64,000 bases of DNA, taken from NCBI RefSeq assembly GCF_040801785.1, contig NZ_CP161805.1, forward strand, positions 1,116,001 to 1,180,000. The letters run 5' to 3'. Shown here one piece after another: positions 37,612-47,307 of this stretch. Every line of letters begins with the position of its first letter. Position 1 is the stretch's first letter. The notes under the pieces are model-generated. The model saw nothing but the letters and a program-made list of their open reading frames with translations. It did no database searches and was not told where the DNA came from. Position numbers and translations under genes: made by a program. Origin of the DNA: Sulfitobacter sp. LCG007. GTDB taxonomy: Bacteria; Pseudomonadota; Alphaproteobacteria; Rhodobacterales; Rhodobacteraceae.

Positions 37612-39060
37612 ATGATCGACCTGCGCCCCGTCGGATATGTGATCGGCCTGCTCGTGGCCATCCTCGGTCTGACGATGATCCTGCCCCTGCTTGTCGATCT
37701 GGTCGACAATCGCGGGAACTGGCCGGTCTTCGCGCGCAGCGCACTCATAACGGTTCTGTCCGGCGGGCTCATCGCATTGAGCTGCTCGAACGCGGTCAAG
37801 GAAGGCCTGACGATCCAGCAGACGTTCCTGCTGACGGTGGCGGTCTGGATCGCCCTGCCGCTCTTCGGTGCGATTCCCTTCGTGCTGGGGGCCACCCAGG
37901 CGCGCTTCGTCGACGCATTCTTCGAAGCCATGTCGGGCCTGACCACCACCGGCTCCACGGTATTCGTCGGCCTTGACGACCTGCCGCGCGGCATCCTGCT
38001 CTGGCGCGGTATCCTGCAGTGGCTGGGCGGGATCGGCATCATCGTCGTCGCCATGGTGTTCCTGCCCGAGTTGCGCGTGGGCGGCATGCAGATCTTCAAG
38101 TCCGAGGCTTTCGAGACCATGGGCAAGATCCTGCCACGCGCGGGCCAGATTGCCAGCCAGATCTCGACCATCTACATCTCGCTGACCCTGATCTGCACGA
38201 TGACCTACATCACGCTGGGCATGAACACCTTCGATGCCACGGTGCATGCGCTCACGACCCTGTCGACGGGCGGCTTTTCCAACTACGACGCCTCGTTCGG
38301 GATGTTCCAGGGCAACCTCGAATATGCCGCCGCATTCTTCATGGTCCTCGCGGCCCTGCCGTTCGTGCGCTACGTACAGCTCATCAACGGCAATGCCCGG
38401 CCCCTCTGGCGGGATACGCAGGTCCATACCTTCCTCGCCATCATCGCAATCCTCGTGGTGGTGATGACCGTCGTGCTGACCCGGATCTTTCCCCATCACT
38501 GGGAGAAATCCATGCGCGAGGCCCTGTTCAACATAACGTCGGTCATGACCGGTACAGGCTATGCGTCTGTCGACTACATGACCTGGGGACCCTTCCTGAT
38601 CTCGATTTTCTTCTTCGCGGGGCTGATCGGGGGATGCGCCGGCTCGACGGCCTGTTCGATCAAGATCTTCCGCTACCAGCTGCTCTTCGCCTCGATCCGC
38701 ATGCAGGTCCGCAAGATCCGCTCTCCCAACGGGGTGTTTCTGGCGCGCTACAACCGCCGCCCGATCACCGAGGACGTGTTGAGTTCGGTCATGTCCTTCT
38801 TCATGTTCTTCGTGCTCACGCTGGGACTGGTCTCGGTCGCGCTGAGCCTTACCGGCCTCGACTTCATCACCTCGATCTCGGGGGCCGCAACCGCACTTGC
38901 CAACGTCGGTCCGGGCCTCGGCGCCCAGATCGGCCCGGCCGGAAACTTCGCAGGCCTCAACGACGCGGCCAAATGGATCCTCGCCTTCGCGATGCTGGTG
39001 GGGCGTCTCGAGGTGATGGTCGTCTATGTAATCCTGACCGTCCGTTTCTGGAGAGCCTGA
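37612..39060 (+). CDS. trkH: Potassium uptake protein TrkH
   Basis: TrkH (482 residues) is the pore subunit of a Trk K+ channel that works with TrkA. About ten membrane helices and the four selectivity-filter loops are visible, e.g. FEAMSGLTTTGSTVF, TTLSTGGFSNYDASFG, TGTGYASVDYMTWG and GAATALANVGPGLG, each with the key glycine. GGCAGSTACSIKIFRYQLLF lies in the central region. The ATG at 37612 fits the start of the first helix. It ends two bases before the ThDP-dependent decarboxylase gene, so the two are co-transcribed. No trkA is in the window. Confidence 0.94.
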   Translation: MIDLRPVGYVIGLLVAILGLTMILPLLVDLVDNRGNWPVFARSALITVLSGGLIALSCSNAVKEGLTIQQTFLLTVAVWIALPLFGAIPFVLGATQARFVDAFFEAMSGLTTTGSTVFVGLDDLPRGILLWRGILQWLGGIGIIVVAMVFLPELRVGGMQIFKSEAFETMGKILPRAGQIASQISTIYISLTLICTMTYITLGMNTFDATVHALTTLSTGGFSNYDASFGMFQGNLEYAAAFFMVLAALPFVRYVQLINGNARPLWRDTQVHTFLAIIAILVVVMTVVLTRIFPHHWEKSMREALFNITSVMTGTGYASVDYMTWGPFLISIFFFAGLIGGCAGSTACSIKIFRYQLLFASIRMQVRKIRSPNGVFLARYNRRPITEDVLSSVMSFFMFFVLTLGLVSVALSLTGLDFITSISGAATALANVGPGLGAQIGPAGNFAGLNDAAKWILAFAMLVGRLEVMVVYVILTVRFWRA

Positions 39061-39062
39061 CC

Positions 39063-40673
39063 ATGACCGACCGCCCCCTCGGCGCACAGATTTCCCACAT
39101 GCTGAAGACCCGCGGGGTCGAGGTGATCTTCGGCATTCCGGGCGTGCATAATCAGGAGATGTATCGCGGGATCGAGGATGCGGGCATCCGTCACGTCCTT
39201 GCGCGCCACGAGCAGGGGGCGGGCTTCATGGCGGACGGCTATGCGCGCGCAAGCGGCAAGCCGGGGGTCGCATATGTCATCACCGGCCCGGGACTTTGCA
39301 ACATCATGACCCCGATGGGACAGGCCTATTCGGATTCCGTGCCGCTTCTGGTCATCTCCTCCTGCCTCGACGAGACGGCGGCGCGCCGGGGTCAGCTGCA
39401 CCAGATGCTGGATCAGCGCGCAGCGGGCGCGTCGGTCTGCGAGTGGTCCGAGGAGGCGCGCTCGCCCCGGGCCGCCTATGCGCTGATCGACCGGGCCCTG
39501 ACCGAGTTCGAGACCCGGCGGCGGCGCCCCAAGCATCTGATGGTTCCCATACGTCTGCTCGAGGGTGACGGGGGCGATTTTCCCGATGCCCCGAGCGCAC
39601 AGGAAGCCCGCCTGATGCACGCGCGCATCGACGACGAGACCGTGGCGCAGGTGGCGCGCCGCCTGATGCAGGCCGAGCGCCCCCTCGCCGTTTTCGGGGG
39701 CGGCGCGGCGCAGGCGGCCGGGCCGGCGCGGGAGGTGCTTGCGAAAGCGCGGATGGCCTCCTTCATGACCGCGGCGGGGCGCGGTATCGCAGCGGCCGAG
39801 GATCCGCTGTGTTTCGGCTCCTGTCTTGCGCGGGCCGGAAGCGAGGAGATCTTCGCGTCCGCCGATGCGGTGCTTCTGGTCGGCACCGATCTGGCGGAAG
39901 TCGATCTCTGGCGGGAGAGGGCAGGGCACCAGGCGCCCGCGATCATCGTCAACGTCGACCCGGAAGTCCTAGCCGCCGGCAGCCCGCAGGATCTGCTGAT
40001 CCCCGCGGACGCGACGGACTTTCTTGGCGCCCTCTCGGCAGCGTTGCAGGGCACGCCAGCCTCCGGGTGGCAGCCCGGGATGGTGGCGGATCGCCGGGAA
40101 CGCTGGCGCGTCGAGGTGGCGGCGGAGTATCCCGACGTTCTCGAGGTCGCCGATGCCCTGCGCGAAGCCCTGCCGGATGAGACCATGATCTATTCCGACA
40201 TGACGCAGATCGCCTATGCGGCCCTTGAGGCATGGGACATGGCCCTTCCCGGACACTGGCACCACCCCTTCGGCTTCGGCACGCTCGGTTATGCGCTGCC
40301 CGCGGCGATCGGGGGCGCGGTCGCGCGTCCGGGGCGGCCCACGCTCGCCATCGCCGGGGATTACGGTCTGCAATACACGCTGCCGGAACTCGGCGCGGCG
40401 GTCGAACTCGGGCTGCCGTTGCCTGTCGTCGTGTGGGACAACGGCAAGCTGGGCGCGATCGAGGCCAGCATGGTCCGGGCGCAGATCGCGCCAAACGCGG
40501 TCGTCGCGCGCAATCCCGATTTCTGCCGTCTGGCAGAGGCTTACGGCGCGCGTGCGGCGCGGCCCCGATCGCTGGACGATCTGCGGGAGGCCGTCGCGGC
40601 CGCCTTCGGGGCCGATCGACCGACCCTGATCCACGTCACCCCCGACGTGCTTGGCCAGCCCCGGGGGCGCTAG
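39063..40673 (+). CDS. Thiamine diphosphate-dependent decarboxylase (acetolactate synthase-like)
   Basis: This 536-residue enzyme has the three-domain fold of the acetolactate synthase/benzoylformate decarboxylase family: the N-terminal cofactor-activating Glu50 in RHEQGAGFMADGYAR, and the ThDP/Mg site GDYGLQYTLPELGAAVE with Asp433 and Asn460, 27 residues apart. The GDYG form and the DNGKLGAIEASM stretch resemble 5-guanidino-2-oxopentanoate decarboxylase (AruI) of arginine catabolism rather than IlvB. No ilvN-like subunit follows. The gene is tightly linked to trkH upstream. Substrate is an inference; a 2-oxo acid is certain for the family. Confidence 0.8.
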   Translation: MTDRPLGAQISHMLKTRGVEVIFGIPGVHNQEMYRGIEDAGIRHVLARHEQGAGFMADGYARASGKPGVAYVITGPGLCNIMTPMGQAYSDSVPLLVISSCLDETAARRGQLHQMLDQRAAGASVCEWSEEARSPRAAYALIDRALTEFETRRRRPKHLMVPIRLLEGDGGDFPDAPSAQEARLMHARIDDETVAQVARRLMQAERPLAVFGGGAAQAAGPAREVLAKARMASFMTAAGRGIAAAEDPLCFGSCLARAGSEEIFASADAVLLVGTDLAEVDLWRERAGHQAPAIIVNVDPEVLAAGSPQDLLIPADATDFLGALSAALQGTPASGWQPGMVADRRERWRVEVAAEYPDVLEVADALREALPDETMIYSDMTQIAYAALEAWDMALPGHWHHPFGFGTLGYALPAAIGGAVARPGRPTLAIAGDYGLQYTLPELGAAVELGLPLPVVVWDNGKLGAIEASMVRAQIAPNAVVARNPDFCRLAEAYGARAARPRSLDDLREAVAAAFGADRPTLIHVTPDVLGQPRGR

Positions 40674-40718
40674 CCGGAATTTTGCAAAATTCCGGTCCGT
40701 TTTCCGGTCCGGAAAACG
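40674..40718. terminator. Double-palindrome bidirectional terminator element, copy 1
   Basis: Directly after the ThDP gene stop there are two adjacent palindromes. The first (40674-40695) has arms CCGGAATTTT/AAAATTCCGG around GC; the second (40698-40718) has arms CGTTTTCCGG/CCGGAAAACG around T. They lie between convergent genes. Copy 2 at 58993 has the same two modules in reversed order. Confidence 0.75.
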
Positions 40719-40739
40719 CCCCCGCGCATGGTCCGTCGG

Positions 40740-42518
40740 TCAGTCCCAGCAGCTCACCAGCACCGTCATGCCGCGCCCGCGCGCCCCGAGATCCTGTGCG
40801 TCGAGCGCGGCCGTCTCCGCGCCCTTCTCGGCATCGAGCCCCGCGCGCGCCATGATCTGCGCAATGGCGGACCCGCCAAGGGCGAAGCTCACGTCTTCGG
40901 GAAGCTCCCGCGCGCCGCCCGGGCGCGGCAGCAGCATGCCCAGAACATTGCCCCGGTCGTCGATCACGGGACCGCCGGCATCGCCGGGCATCGCGGAGAG
41001 CTCGAGGCGTTTGATCTCCTCTTCGCCATGCAGTCCGCGCAGGTCCTCAAGGGTGCCGAAGGTGAGGCTCGGTGTGTCGAGCGCATCCTCGAAGGAATAG
41101 CCCGCTACCGCGACCCCGGACTGCAGACGCGGCGGCGCCACGCCGAACTGCGCGACGCGCGAAGGTGCGAGGCGCTGCGAGGGGCGCAGGATGGCCAGGC
41201 CGGCGGCGGCGTCCTGCGTCACGACGGTAGCCTCGAAATCCTCGTCCAGGGTGATGCGCGAACAGTTCTGAACCGCTTCGGATGTCGTGACCACGCTGCC
41301 CGTGCTGTCGACGAAGAATCCCGACCGGGACAGGCGCGGCCTGCGGATCTGCAGGCCCGACACGAGGTCGACAGCCTGGGTTGCGCCTGTCCCGGCCGCA
41401 GCGTCAAGGATGCCGTCGAGCCGCTTGAAACTGCGGCGCATTTCACCGACCAGACGCGCGCGGCGCTCTTCGTCGCCCGTGGGCCAGACAAGTGTGAAGC
41501 CCTTGATGCGACCGTTTTCCAGCGTGACATGGGTTTCGCTGATCCGGGTTGCGTTCTGGCCCACGAGATCGAATCCGCTTTCGGTGCGGTCGCGCGGCCC
41601 GTTCAGCGGCACCATCTCCAGCGTCTGCATGATGTCATAAAGGCCATAGAGCGTGTCCCGGTCGCCCTCCTGGCTGATCATCAGGACCAGCGCGTCGGTC
41701 TCGCCCACCGGCTCGAAATGGACGAAGGGCGGCTCGTAGCGGGCGAACGTCACCACCTTCGTCGGTACCGCCATTTCGATGCCGGCCTTTTCGTCGCGCA
41801 CGATCTCCAGACCCAGCCCCTCGAGGACCGCGTTGTACTGCCCCAGAAGCTCGGCACGCTGGGCGGTGGTCAGAATTCCGGTGACCTCATGTCCGTGGGC
41901 CGCCTGCCAGGCCGCCATCGAGCTGCGTGTCCCGCGGCCGAACTGCCCGTCGATGGCCGCATCGTAATGGCCCGCCCATTGCAGCGCGGTCTGGATGCCC
42001 TGACGCTCGGCCAGCGACAGCGATGCCTCGCGGGCGCGTGCCTCTGACGGGGTTTCGTCGGCGCCCTCGGCCGCGTCGGCCTGCGCCGGCGGCGAGGCGG
42101 GCGCCTGGGTCCCGGGCGCCGGGTCGGGCGCGGCGGCGGGGGGCGGGGCGGTTACCGCACGGCCCAGCAGGTTGGCGCCCACAGGCCAGAACTGCCCGCG
42201 ATAGCTCGACCCGTCGGAGATGAAGGCATCGCGCGGAATCAGCCCTTCGGCCCTGTAGACCTGCAATACCTGCTCCGCATCGCCGGGTGCATAGGGACCC
42301 AGCGCCACGCCGTACCAACCGGTGCCCAGATCGAAGCCGTTCACGTCGGCCAGTCTCTGCGCATAGACGCGGGAGCGTTCCGTCGCGGCCGAGAGGCTGG
42401 GGCGCGCCTCGATCTGGACCCACACCGGGGCCTCCTGCGACTGTGCGCCGACGGTTCGCGCCAATACCACAATCAGTGCCGTCGCCGCCGCCAGCGCCAG
42501 ACCAAACCTTCGCATCAT
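40740..42518 (-). CDS. Exported trypsin-fold protein with substituted catalytic triad, SPOR-like and peptidoglycan-binding domains
   Basis: This 592-residue protein has a signal peptide (LALAAATALIVVLARTVGAQ). A SPOR-like stretch follows (PVWVQIEARPSLSAATERSR onward), then an Ala/Pro linker, a peptidoglycan-binding_1 domain (YDAAIDGQFGRGTRSSMAAWQ, about 190-240), and a C-terminal chymotrypsin/HtrA-like fold. The last aligns well with HtrA, but all three catalytic positions differ: VTTSEAV for TNNHVV (Glu414), DAAAGLAIL for the Asp motif (Gly440), and GDAGGPV for GNSGGPV (Ala514). It is therefore probably a non-catalytic envelope protein. Two adjacent ATGs (42518, 42515) are possible. It is divergent from glyQ. 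Confidence 0.82.
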   Translation of the reverse strand: MMRRFGLALAAATALIVVLARTVGAQSQEAPVWVQIEARPSLSAATERSRVYAQRLADVNGFDLGTGWYGVALGPYAPGDAEQVLQVYRAEGLIPRDAFISDGSSYRGQFWPVGANLLGRAVTAPPPAAAPDPAPGTQAPASPPAQADAAEGADETPSEARAREASLSLAERQGIQTALQWAGHYDAAIDGQFGRGTRSSMAAWQAAHGHEVTGILTTAQRAELLGQYNAVLEGLGLEIVRDEKAGIEMAVPTKVVTFARYEPPFVHFEPVGETDALVLMISQEGDRDTLYGLYDIMQTLEMVPLNGPRDRTESGFDLVGQNATRISETHVTLENGRIKGFTLVWPTGDEERRARLVGEMRRSFKRLDGILDAAAGTGATQAVDLVSGLQIRRPRLSRSGFFVDSTGSVVTTSEAVQNCSRITLDEDFEATVVTQDAAAGLAILRPSQRLAPSRVAQFGVAPPRLQSGVAVAGYSFEDALDTPSLTFGTLEDLRGLHGEEEIKRLELSAMPGDAGGPVIDDRGNVLGMLLPRPGGARELPEDVSFALGGSAIAQIMARAGLDAEKGAETAALDAQDLGARGRGMTVLVSCWD

Positions 42519-42675
42519 TTCAGTGTCGCCTCTGCTCGTCTCTGTTTGCGTCAGATAAGCAGGAAAAGCCTGCCAACGCCATAAGCCCGGCCGCGATCGC
42601 CGGGCCGCTGTTGCAATTGACCCCGCCGGTCGCGCGGAATAGGTAAGCGCCGAGAAATCCGCAGGAGTCCGACCC

Positions 42676-43623
42676 ATGTCCCAGCCTGCCCGGACCGCCG
42701 GCGCGCCGCGTTCGTTCCAGGAGATCATCCTGCGTCTGCAGACCTACTGGTCCGCAAAAGGCTGCGCCATTCTGCAGCCCTACGACATGGAGGTGGGCGC
42801 CGGCACCTTCCACCCGGCGACTACGCTGCGCTCGCTCGGGTCGAGGCCCTGGGCCGCGGCCTACGTCCAGCCGTCGCGCCGCCCCACGGACGGGCGCTAT
42901 GGCGACAGCCCCAACCGGTGGCAGCACTATTACCAGTTTCAGGTCATCATCAAGCCCAGCCCGGCAGACCTTCAGCAGATCTATCTCGGCTCGCTCGAGG
43001 CCATCGGCATCGACATGGGCCTGCACGATATCCGTTTTGTCGAGGACGACTGGGAAAGCCCGACGCTGGGTGCATGGGGCCTTGGATGGGAGGTCTGGTG
43101 CGATGGCATGGAAGTCAGCCAGTTCACCTATTTCCAGCAGGTCGGCGGGCACGACTGCAGTCCCGTGTCGGGTGAGTTGACCTACGGGCTCGAGCGCCTG
43201 GCGATGTATGTCCTGGGCCATGACGATGGCAACGCGATGCCCTTCAACGATCCCGACGACCCGATTCCGCTGACCTACGGCGATGTCTTCCGGGAGGCCG
43301 AGGCGCAATATGCGCGCTGGAACTTCGATGTGGCCGATACCGCGATGCTGATGCGCCATTTCGAGGACGCGGAGGCGCATTGCCGCGCGATCCTGGACCA
43401 GCCCGCGGAAGATCCCAAGACCGGACGCCGCATCGTCATGGCGCAACCCGCCTATGACCAGTGCATCAAGGCCAGCCACCTGTTCAATCTGCTGGACGCG
43501 CGCGGTGTCATCTCGGTGACCGAGCGACAGGCCTATATCGGTCGCGTCCGGACACTGGCCAGGATGTGCGCCGACGCCTTCGTGACCACCGGTGCGGGCG
43601 GATGGACCCCGGACGCGGCATGA
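42676..43623 (+). CDS. glyQ: Glycine-tRNA ligase alpha subunit
   Basis: GlyQ (315 residues) is the catalytic subunit of the alpha2beta2 bacterial glycyl-tRNA synthetase. Characteristic segments are [26 protein letters not shown] in pieces, [19 protein letters not shown], and [20 protein letters not shown]. Length fits. It heads a cluster that ends in glyS about 1.5 kb on, and its stop overlaps the next small gene by four bases (ATGA). Confidence 0.97.
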   Translation: MSQPARTAGAPRSFQEIILRLQTYWSAKGCAILQPYDMEVGAGTFHPATTLRSLGSRPWAAAYVQPSRRPTDGRYGDSPNRWQHYYQFQVIIKPSPADLQQIYLGSLEAIGIDMGLHDIRFVEDDWESPTLGAWGLGWEVWCDGMEVSQFTYFQQVGGHDCSPVSGELTYGLERLAMYVLGHDDGNAMPFNDPDDPIPLTYGDVFREAEAQYARWNFDVADTAMLMRHFEDAEAHCRAILDQPAEDPKTGRRIVMAQPAYDQCIKASHLFNLLDARGVISVTERQAYIGRVRTLARMCADAFVTTGAGGWTPDAA

Positions 43624-44132
43624 ACGGCCGCTTCGTCGGGCTTGCCATCCTGGCCTGCGCAGCGATCGCGGGGGGCGCACTCTACTATCTTCAGGTCTAC
43701 GGCTTCTATGACGATGTTCCCGCTTCGGAAGGCCGCGTCGGCCTCGTCTCGCGCGCGACCGGTGCGGTCGAACCGATCGGCATCCGAGACTTTCGCGGCA
43801 TCGACGCGGACAGTTCTCCCATCCGCTACCGTGCCTGCTTCACCACCGACGCGAGGCCCGCGCAGCTCGACACGCTTTATGAACGGCTGGACAACATCGT
43901 TCCGCGCAATGCCCCGCCCTGGTTCGACTGCTTCGATGCGGGCGCCATCGCCAATCGGCTCGCCGACGGAACGGCGCATGCCTTTCTCGGGGCCAAGAAC
44001 GTCCATTACGGCGTGGACAGGATCGTCGTGATCGCTGACGACGGCTCTGGCTACGCCTGGAACGAGCTCAACAACTGCGGCGAAAAGGCCTATGACGGCA
44101 CTGTCGTCGGTGAGGATTGCCCGCCACTTTGA
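43620..44132 (+). CDS. Membrane-anchored protein of unknown function (possibly DUF6446)
   Basis: This 170-residue protein begins with one membrane anchor or signal ([19 protein letters not shown]), then a periplasmic domain with four cysteines (RACFTT, WFDCFD, NNCGEK, EDCPPL). The start overlaps the glyQ stop by four bases. It resembles DUF6446 proteins that I recall near glyS genes in Rhodobacterales; no function is known. The repeated placement between the two glycyl-tRNA synthetase genes suggests simple operon hitch-hiking. Confidence 0.78.
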   Translation: MNGRFVGLAILACAAIAGGALYYLQVYGFYDDVPASEGRVGLVSRATGAVEPIGIRDFRGIDADSSPIRYRACFTTDARPAQLDTLYERLDNIVPRNAPPWFDCFDAGAIANRLADGTAHAFLGAKNVHYGVDRIVVIADDGSGYAWNELNNCGEKAYDGTVVGEDCPPL

Positions 44133-44193
44133 TATCTCCACGGCGGAACAAATTTCCGCTTCCGGCCCTTCCTTCCTGGAAGAGGAGCTGAAC

Positions 44194-45060
44194 ATGGGTA
44201 GATCCGACGAAGCGCCCGGCTGGGTCATTCCGGTCATGAGAACGGGCTTCGGCGCGCGGGGCATCACCTATGTCCTCCTCGGCGCACTCGCATTCCTGGC
44301 CGCCTGGACCGGCGGAGAGGCGGAGGGAACACAGGCGGCGCTCTCCAGGCTCCGCGGCGTTCCCCTGGGACTGGCCGCGCTGTTTGTAATCGCCTTCGGT
44401 CTTTTCTGCTACGCGGTCTGGCGCCTGATATGCGCCTGGTACGATCTCGAGGATCGCGGCACCGACGCCAAGGGCACGGTTGCGCGGACCGGACAGGTCG
44501 TCACCGGCATCATCCACCTGGGTCTGGCGGCATCGACCCTGCGACTGGCGCTGGGGCGGTCTTCCGGGAGCGAGGACGGCGGCAGCGCACAGAGCGCGGC
44601 GTCATGGCTGCTGACTTTCCCGTTCGGTGCCTGGATCATCGTCGGGGTCGGGGTCATCACGATGGGAGCGGGGGCCTACTATGGCTGGAAAGGGTTTGCC
44701 GAGAAATACAAGGAACATATCCGCTGTACCGCCTTCACCGAGAAGCTCGATCCCGTGCTCAAGGCCGGGCTTGTGGCACATGGCGTAATCATCGCGCTGA
44801 TCGGACTGTTCCTGATCTATGCCGGTCTTACGTCCGATCCCGAGCAGGCGGGCGGCGTCGGCAAGGCCTTCGACACCGTGCGCAGTCAGCCCTACGGCAT
44901 GTTCCTGCTGGGCATACTCGGTATCGGAACCATCGCATTCGCGATCTACTGCTTCATCGAGGCAGTCTATCGCTTCGTCCCCAAGCTCGCCGGGCCGGAT
45001 ATCGGATCGCTTGCCGATGCCGCCGAGGGACAGGCGCGCAGGGCCGCGCGCTCGATCTGA
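44194..45060 (+). CDS. DUF1206 membrane protein
   Basis: This 288-residue inner-membrane protein has six hydrophobic helices in three similar pairs. Each pair has the DUF1206 pattern of an Arg-Gly or His-Gly at the start (ARGITYVLLGALAFLAAW, GLVAHGVIIALIGLFLI) and a Gly-Gly-Pro/Tyr end (AIYCFIEAVYRFV). AGAGGAGC precedes the ATG at 44194. It lies between the DUF6446-like gene and glyS. The function is unknown. Confidence 0.88.
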   Translation: MGRSDEAPGWVIPVMRTGFGARGITYVLLGALAFLAAWTGGEAEGTQAALSRLRGVPLGLAALFVIAFGLFCYAVWRLICAWYDLEDRGTDAKGTVARTGQVVTGIIHLGLAASTLRLALGRSSGSEDGGSAQSAASWLLTFPFGAWIIVGVGVITMGAGAYYGWKGFAEKYKEHIRCTAFTEKLDPVLKAGLVAHGVIIALIGLFLIYAGLTSDPEQAGGVGKAFDTVRSQPYGMFLLGILGIGTIAFAIYCFIEAVYRFVPKLAGPDIGSLADAAEGQARRAARSI

Positions 45061-45167
45061 CGGGGCTGAAATAAGCCCTTCTGCGATCTGGACCCTTGCC
45101 CGCGCCTTCGCTATCCACGCCATGAACTGACGGTCGCCCCCGGCGGCCCCTCACGAGGCGAACGCGC

Positions 45168-47261
45168 ATGCCGGATCTGCTGATCGAACTTTTCTCCGAG
45201 GAAATCCCCGCCCGCATGCAGGGGCGCGCGGCAGAGGATCTCAGGTTGCTGGTAACGGATGGCCTGGTCGAGGCCGGGCTGACCTATGCCTCCGCCGCCG
45301 CCTTCGCGACCCCGCGCCGTCTCGTGTTGACGATCGAGGGGATGCTTGCGCAAAGCCCCGCCACCCGCGAAGAACGCAAGGGCCCGCGCGCGGACGCACC
45401 CGAAAAGGCGATCGAGGGGTTCCTGCGCGGCGCGGGCCTGAGCCGCGATCAGGTCGAAACCCGCGACACGCCCAAGGGCGCGATGCTTTTCGCCGTGATC
45501 GAACGCCCGGGCCGACCGGCACCCGAGATCGTGTCCGAAGTTCTTGAAAAGACGATCCGCACCTTCCCTTGGCCCAAGTCTATGCGTTGGGGTTCGGGAA
45601 GCCTGCGCTGGGTCCGTCCATTGCACCGCATCCTCTGCGTGCTGTCCGACGAAGCCGGTGCGCAGGTCGTACCGCTGAGCATCGATGGAATCGAGGCGGG
45701 CGACGTATCCGAAGGCCACCGATTCATGGCGCCGGGCGCGTTTTCGGTATCGGGGTTTGACGATTACCGTGCGAAGCTTAGGAAGGGCTTCGTGCTGCTC
45801 GACCCGCAGGAGCGGGCCGAGGCGATCTGGCACGATGCCACCAACCGGGCCTTCGCGCTGGGTCTCGAGGTGGTCGAGGACAAGGGGCTTCTGGTCGAGG
45901 TTGCGGGTCTCGTCGAATGGCCCGTGGTGCTGATGGGTGAGATCGGGGCGGATTTCCTCGACCTGCCGCCGGAGGTGCTGCAGACCTCCATGCGCGAACA
46001 TCAGAAGTTCTTCTCGGTGCGCAATCCGAAGACGGGGCGGATCGAGCATTTCATCACGGTGGCGAACCGCGAGACGGCGGATGACGGCGCGACGATCCTG
46101 TCGGGCAACCAGCGGGTCCTGTCCGCCCGGCTGTCTGACGCCAAGTTCTTCTGGGAAAACGATCTGCGTGTGGCGAAGCAGGACATGAGCGTCTGGCTGC
46201 AGGCGCTCGATAACGTGACCTTCCACAACAAGCTCGGCTCGCAGGGCGATCTTATCCGGCGGGTGTCGGCTCTGGCGCGCGAGATCGCTCCGCTGGTGGG
46301 TGCGGATCCGGACGCGGCCGAGACGGCGGCAAAATGGGCGAAGGCTGATCTGGCCTCGGAAATGGTCTATGAATTCCCGGAACTTCAGGGGGTCATGGGC
46401 CAGTATTACATCAAGGCCGCAGGGCAGTCCGACGCCGTGGCCGCTGCCGCGCCCGGACATTACGCGCCGCTGGGGCCGTCGGACGACGTGCCGACCGAGC
46501 CGGTCTCGGTCGCCGTGGCGCTGGCCGAAAAGATCGACAAGCTGACGGGCTTCTGGGCCATCGACGAGAAGCCGACGGGCAGCAAGGATCCTTTCGCGCT
46601 CCGGCGGGCGGCGCTGGGGGTGATACGGATCGTGCTGGAGAACGATCTGCAGATCGGACTGAAGGCGATGTTCTCGACCGCGAACGGAATCGCCGGCCCG
46701 CGCGATGCGGACACGGCGGGCCTGCCGGACGACGGAAGCGAAATCTGCTCCTTCCTCCACGACCGCCTCAAGGTCTACCTGCGCGACAAGGGCATCCGCC
46801 ACGACGTGATCGACGCCTGCATCGCCATGCCCGGCAACGACGACCTCGCCCTGCTGGTCAAACGCGCGGCGGCGCTGCAGGAGGTCATCGGCACGCCGGA
46901 CGGCGAGAACCTGATCCAGGGGTTCAAGCGGGCCAACAATATTCTAACGCAGGCGGAAGAGAAGGACGGGGTCGAATATTCCTTCGGTCCGGACGTCAAG
47001 TTCGCCGAAGGCGACGCCGAACGTGCGCTTTTTGGCGCGCTCGATGCCGCCGAGGCGCAGATCGAACCGGCCCTCGAGGCGCAGGAGTTCGCCACCGCAA
47101 TGTCCGCGATGGCGGCACTGCGGGCGCCCATTGACGCATTCTTCGAGGAGGCTCAGGTCAACTCCGACAACCAGACCATCCGGCGCAACCGGTTGAATCT
47201 GCTGCATCGCATCCGCAAGATCTGCATGTCCGTGGCCGATCTGACCCGGATCGAGGGCTGA
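45168..47261 (+). CDS. glyS: Glycine-tRNA ligase beta subunit
   Basis: GlyS (697 residues) is the beta subunit that binds tRNA in the alpha2beta2 glycyl-tRNA synthetase. It starts MPDLLIELFSEEIPARMQGRA in pieces and shows the family segments FPWPKSMRWGSGSLRWVRP, DLPPEVLQTSMREHQKFF, FWENDLRVAK, FHNKLGSQGDLIRR and PTGSKDPFALRRAALGVIRI. Length is standard. It is the last tRNA-charging gene of the glyQ cluster and is followed 46 bases later by the PPDK-like gene. Confidence 0.97.
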   Translation: MPDLLIELFSEEIPARMQGRAAEDLRLLVTDGLVEAGLTYASAAAFATPRRLVLTIEGMLAQSPATREERKGPRADAPEKAIEGFLRGAGLSRDQVETRDTPKGAMLFAVIERPGRPAPEIVSEVLEKTIRTFPWPKSMRWGSGSLRWVRPLHRILCVLSDEAGAQVVPLSIDGIEAGDVSEGHRFMAPGAFSVSGFDDYRAKLRKGFVLLDPQERAEAIWHDATNRAFALGLEVVEDKGLLVEVAGLVEWPVVLMGEIGADFLDLPPEVLQTSMREHQKFFSVRNPKTGRIEHFITVANRETADDGATILSGNQRVLSARLSDAKFFWENDLRVAKQDMSVWLQALDNVTFHNKLGSQGDLIRRVSALAREIAPLVGADPDAAETAAKWAKADLASEMVYEFPELQGVMGQYYIKAAGQSDAVAAAAPGHYAPLGPSDDVPTEPVSVAVALAEKIDKLTGFWAIDEKPTGSKDPFALRRAALGVIRIVLENDLQIGLKAMFSTANGIAGPRDADTAGLPDDGSEICSFLHDRLKVYLRDKGIRHDVIDACIAMPGNDDLALLVKRAAALQEVIGTPDGENLIQGFKRANNILTQAEEKDGVEYSFGPDVKFAEGDAERALFGALDAAEAQIEPALEAQEFATAMSAMAALRAPIDAFFEEAQVNSDNQTIRRNRLNLLHRIRKICMSVADLTRIEG

Positions 47262-47307
47262 GGGCAACCGCGGGCGTTGCGCTCTTTGGCCCACTTGTAA
47301 ACCGAAG

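Noticed and set aside
42519-42675. Glycine riboswitch or T-box ahead of glyQ
   Set aside because: The 157-base gap shows neither tandem aptamer-like folds nor a terminator; T-boxes are also not expected in this group.
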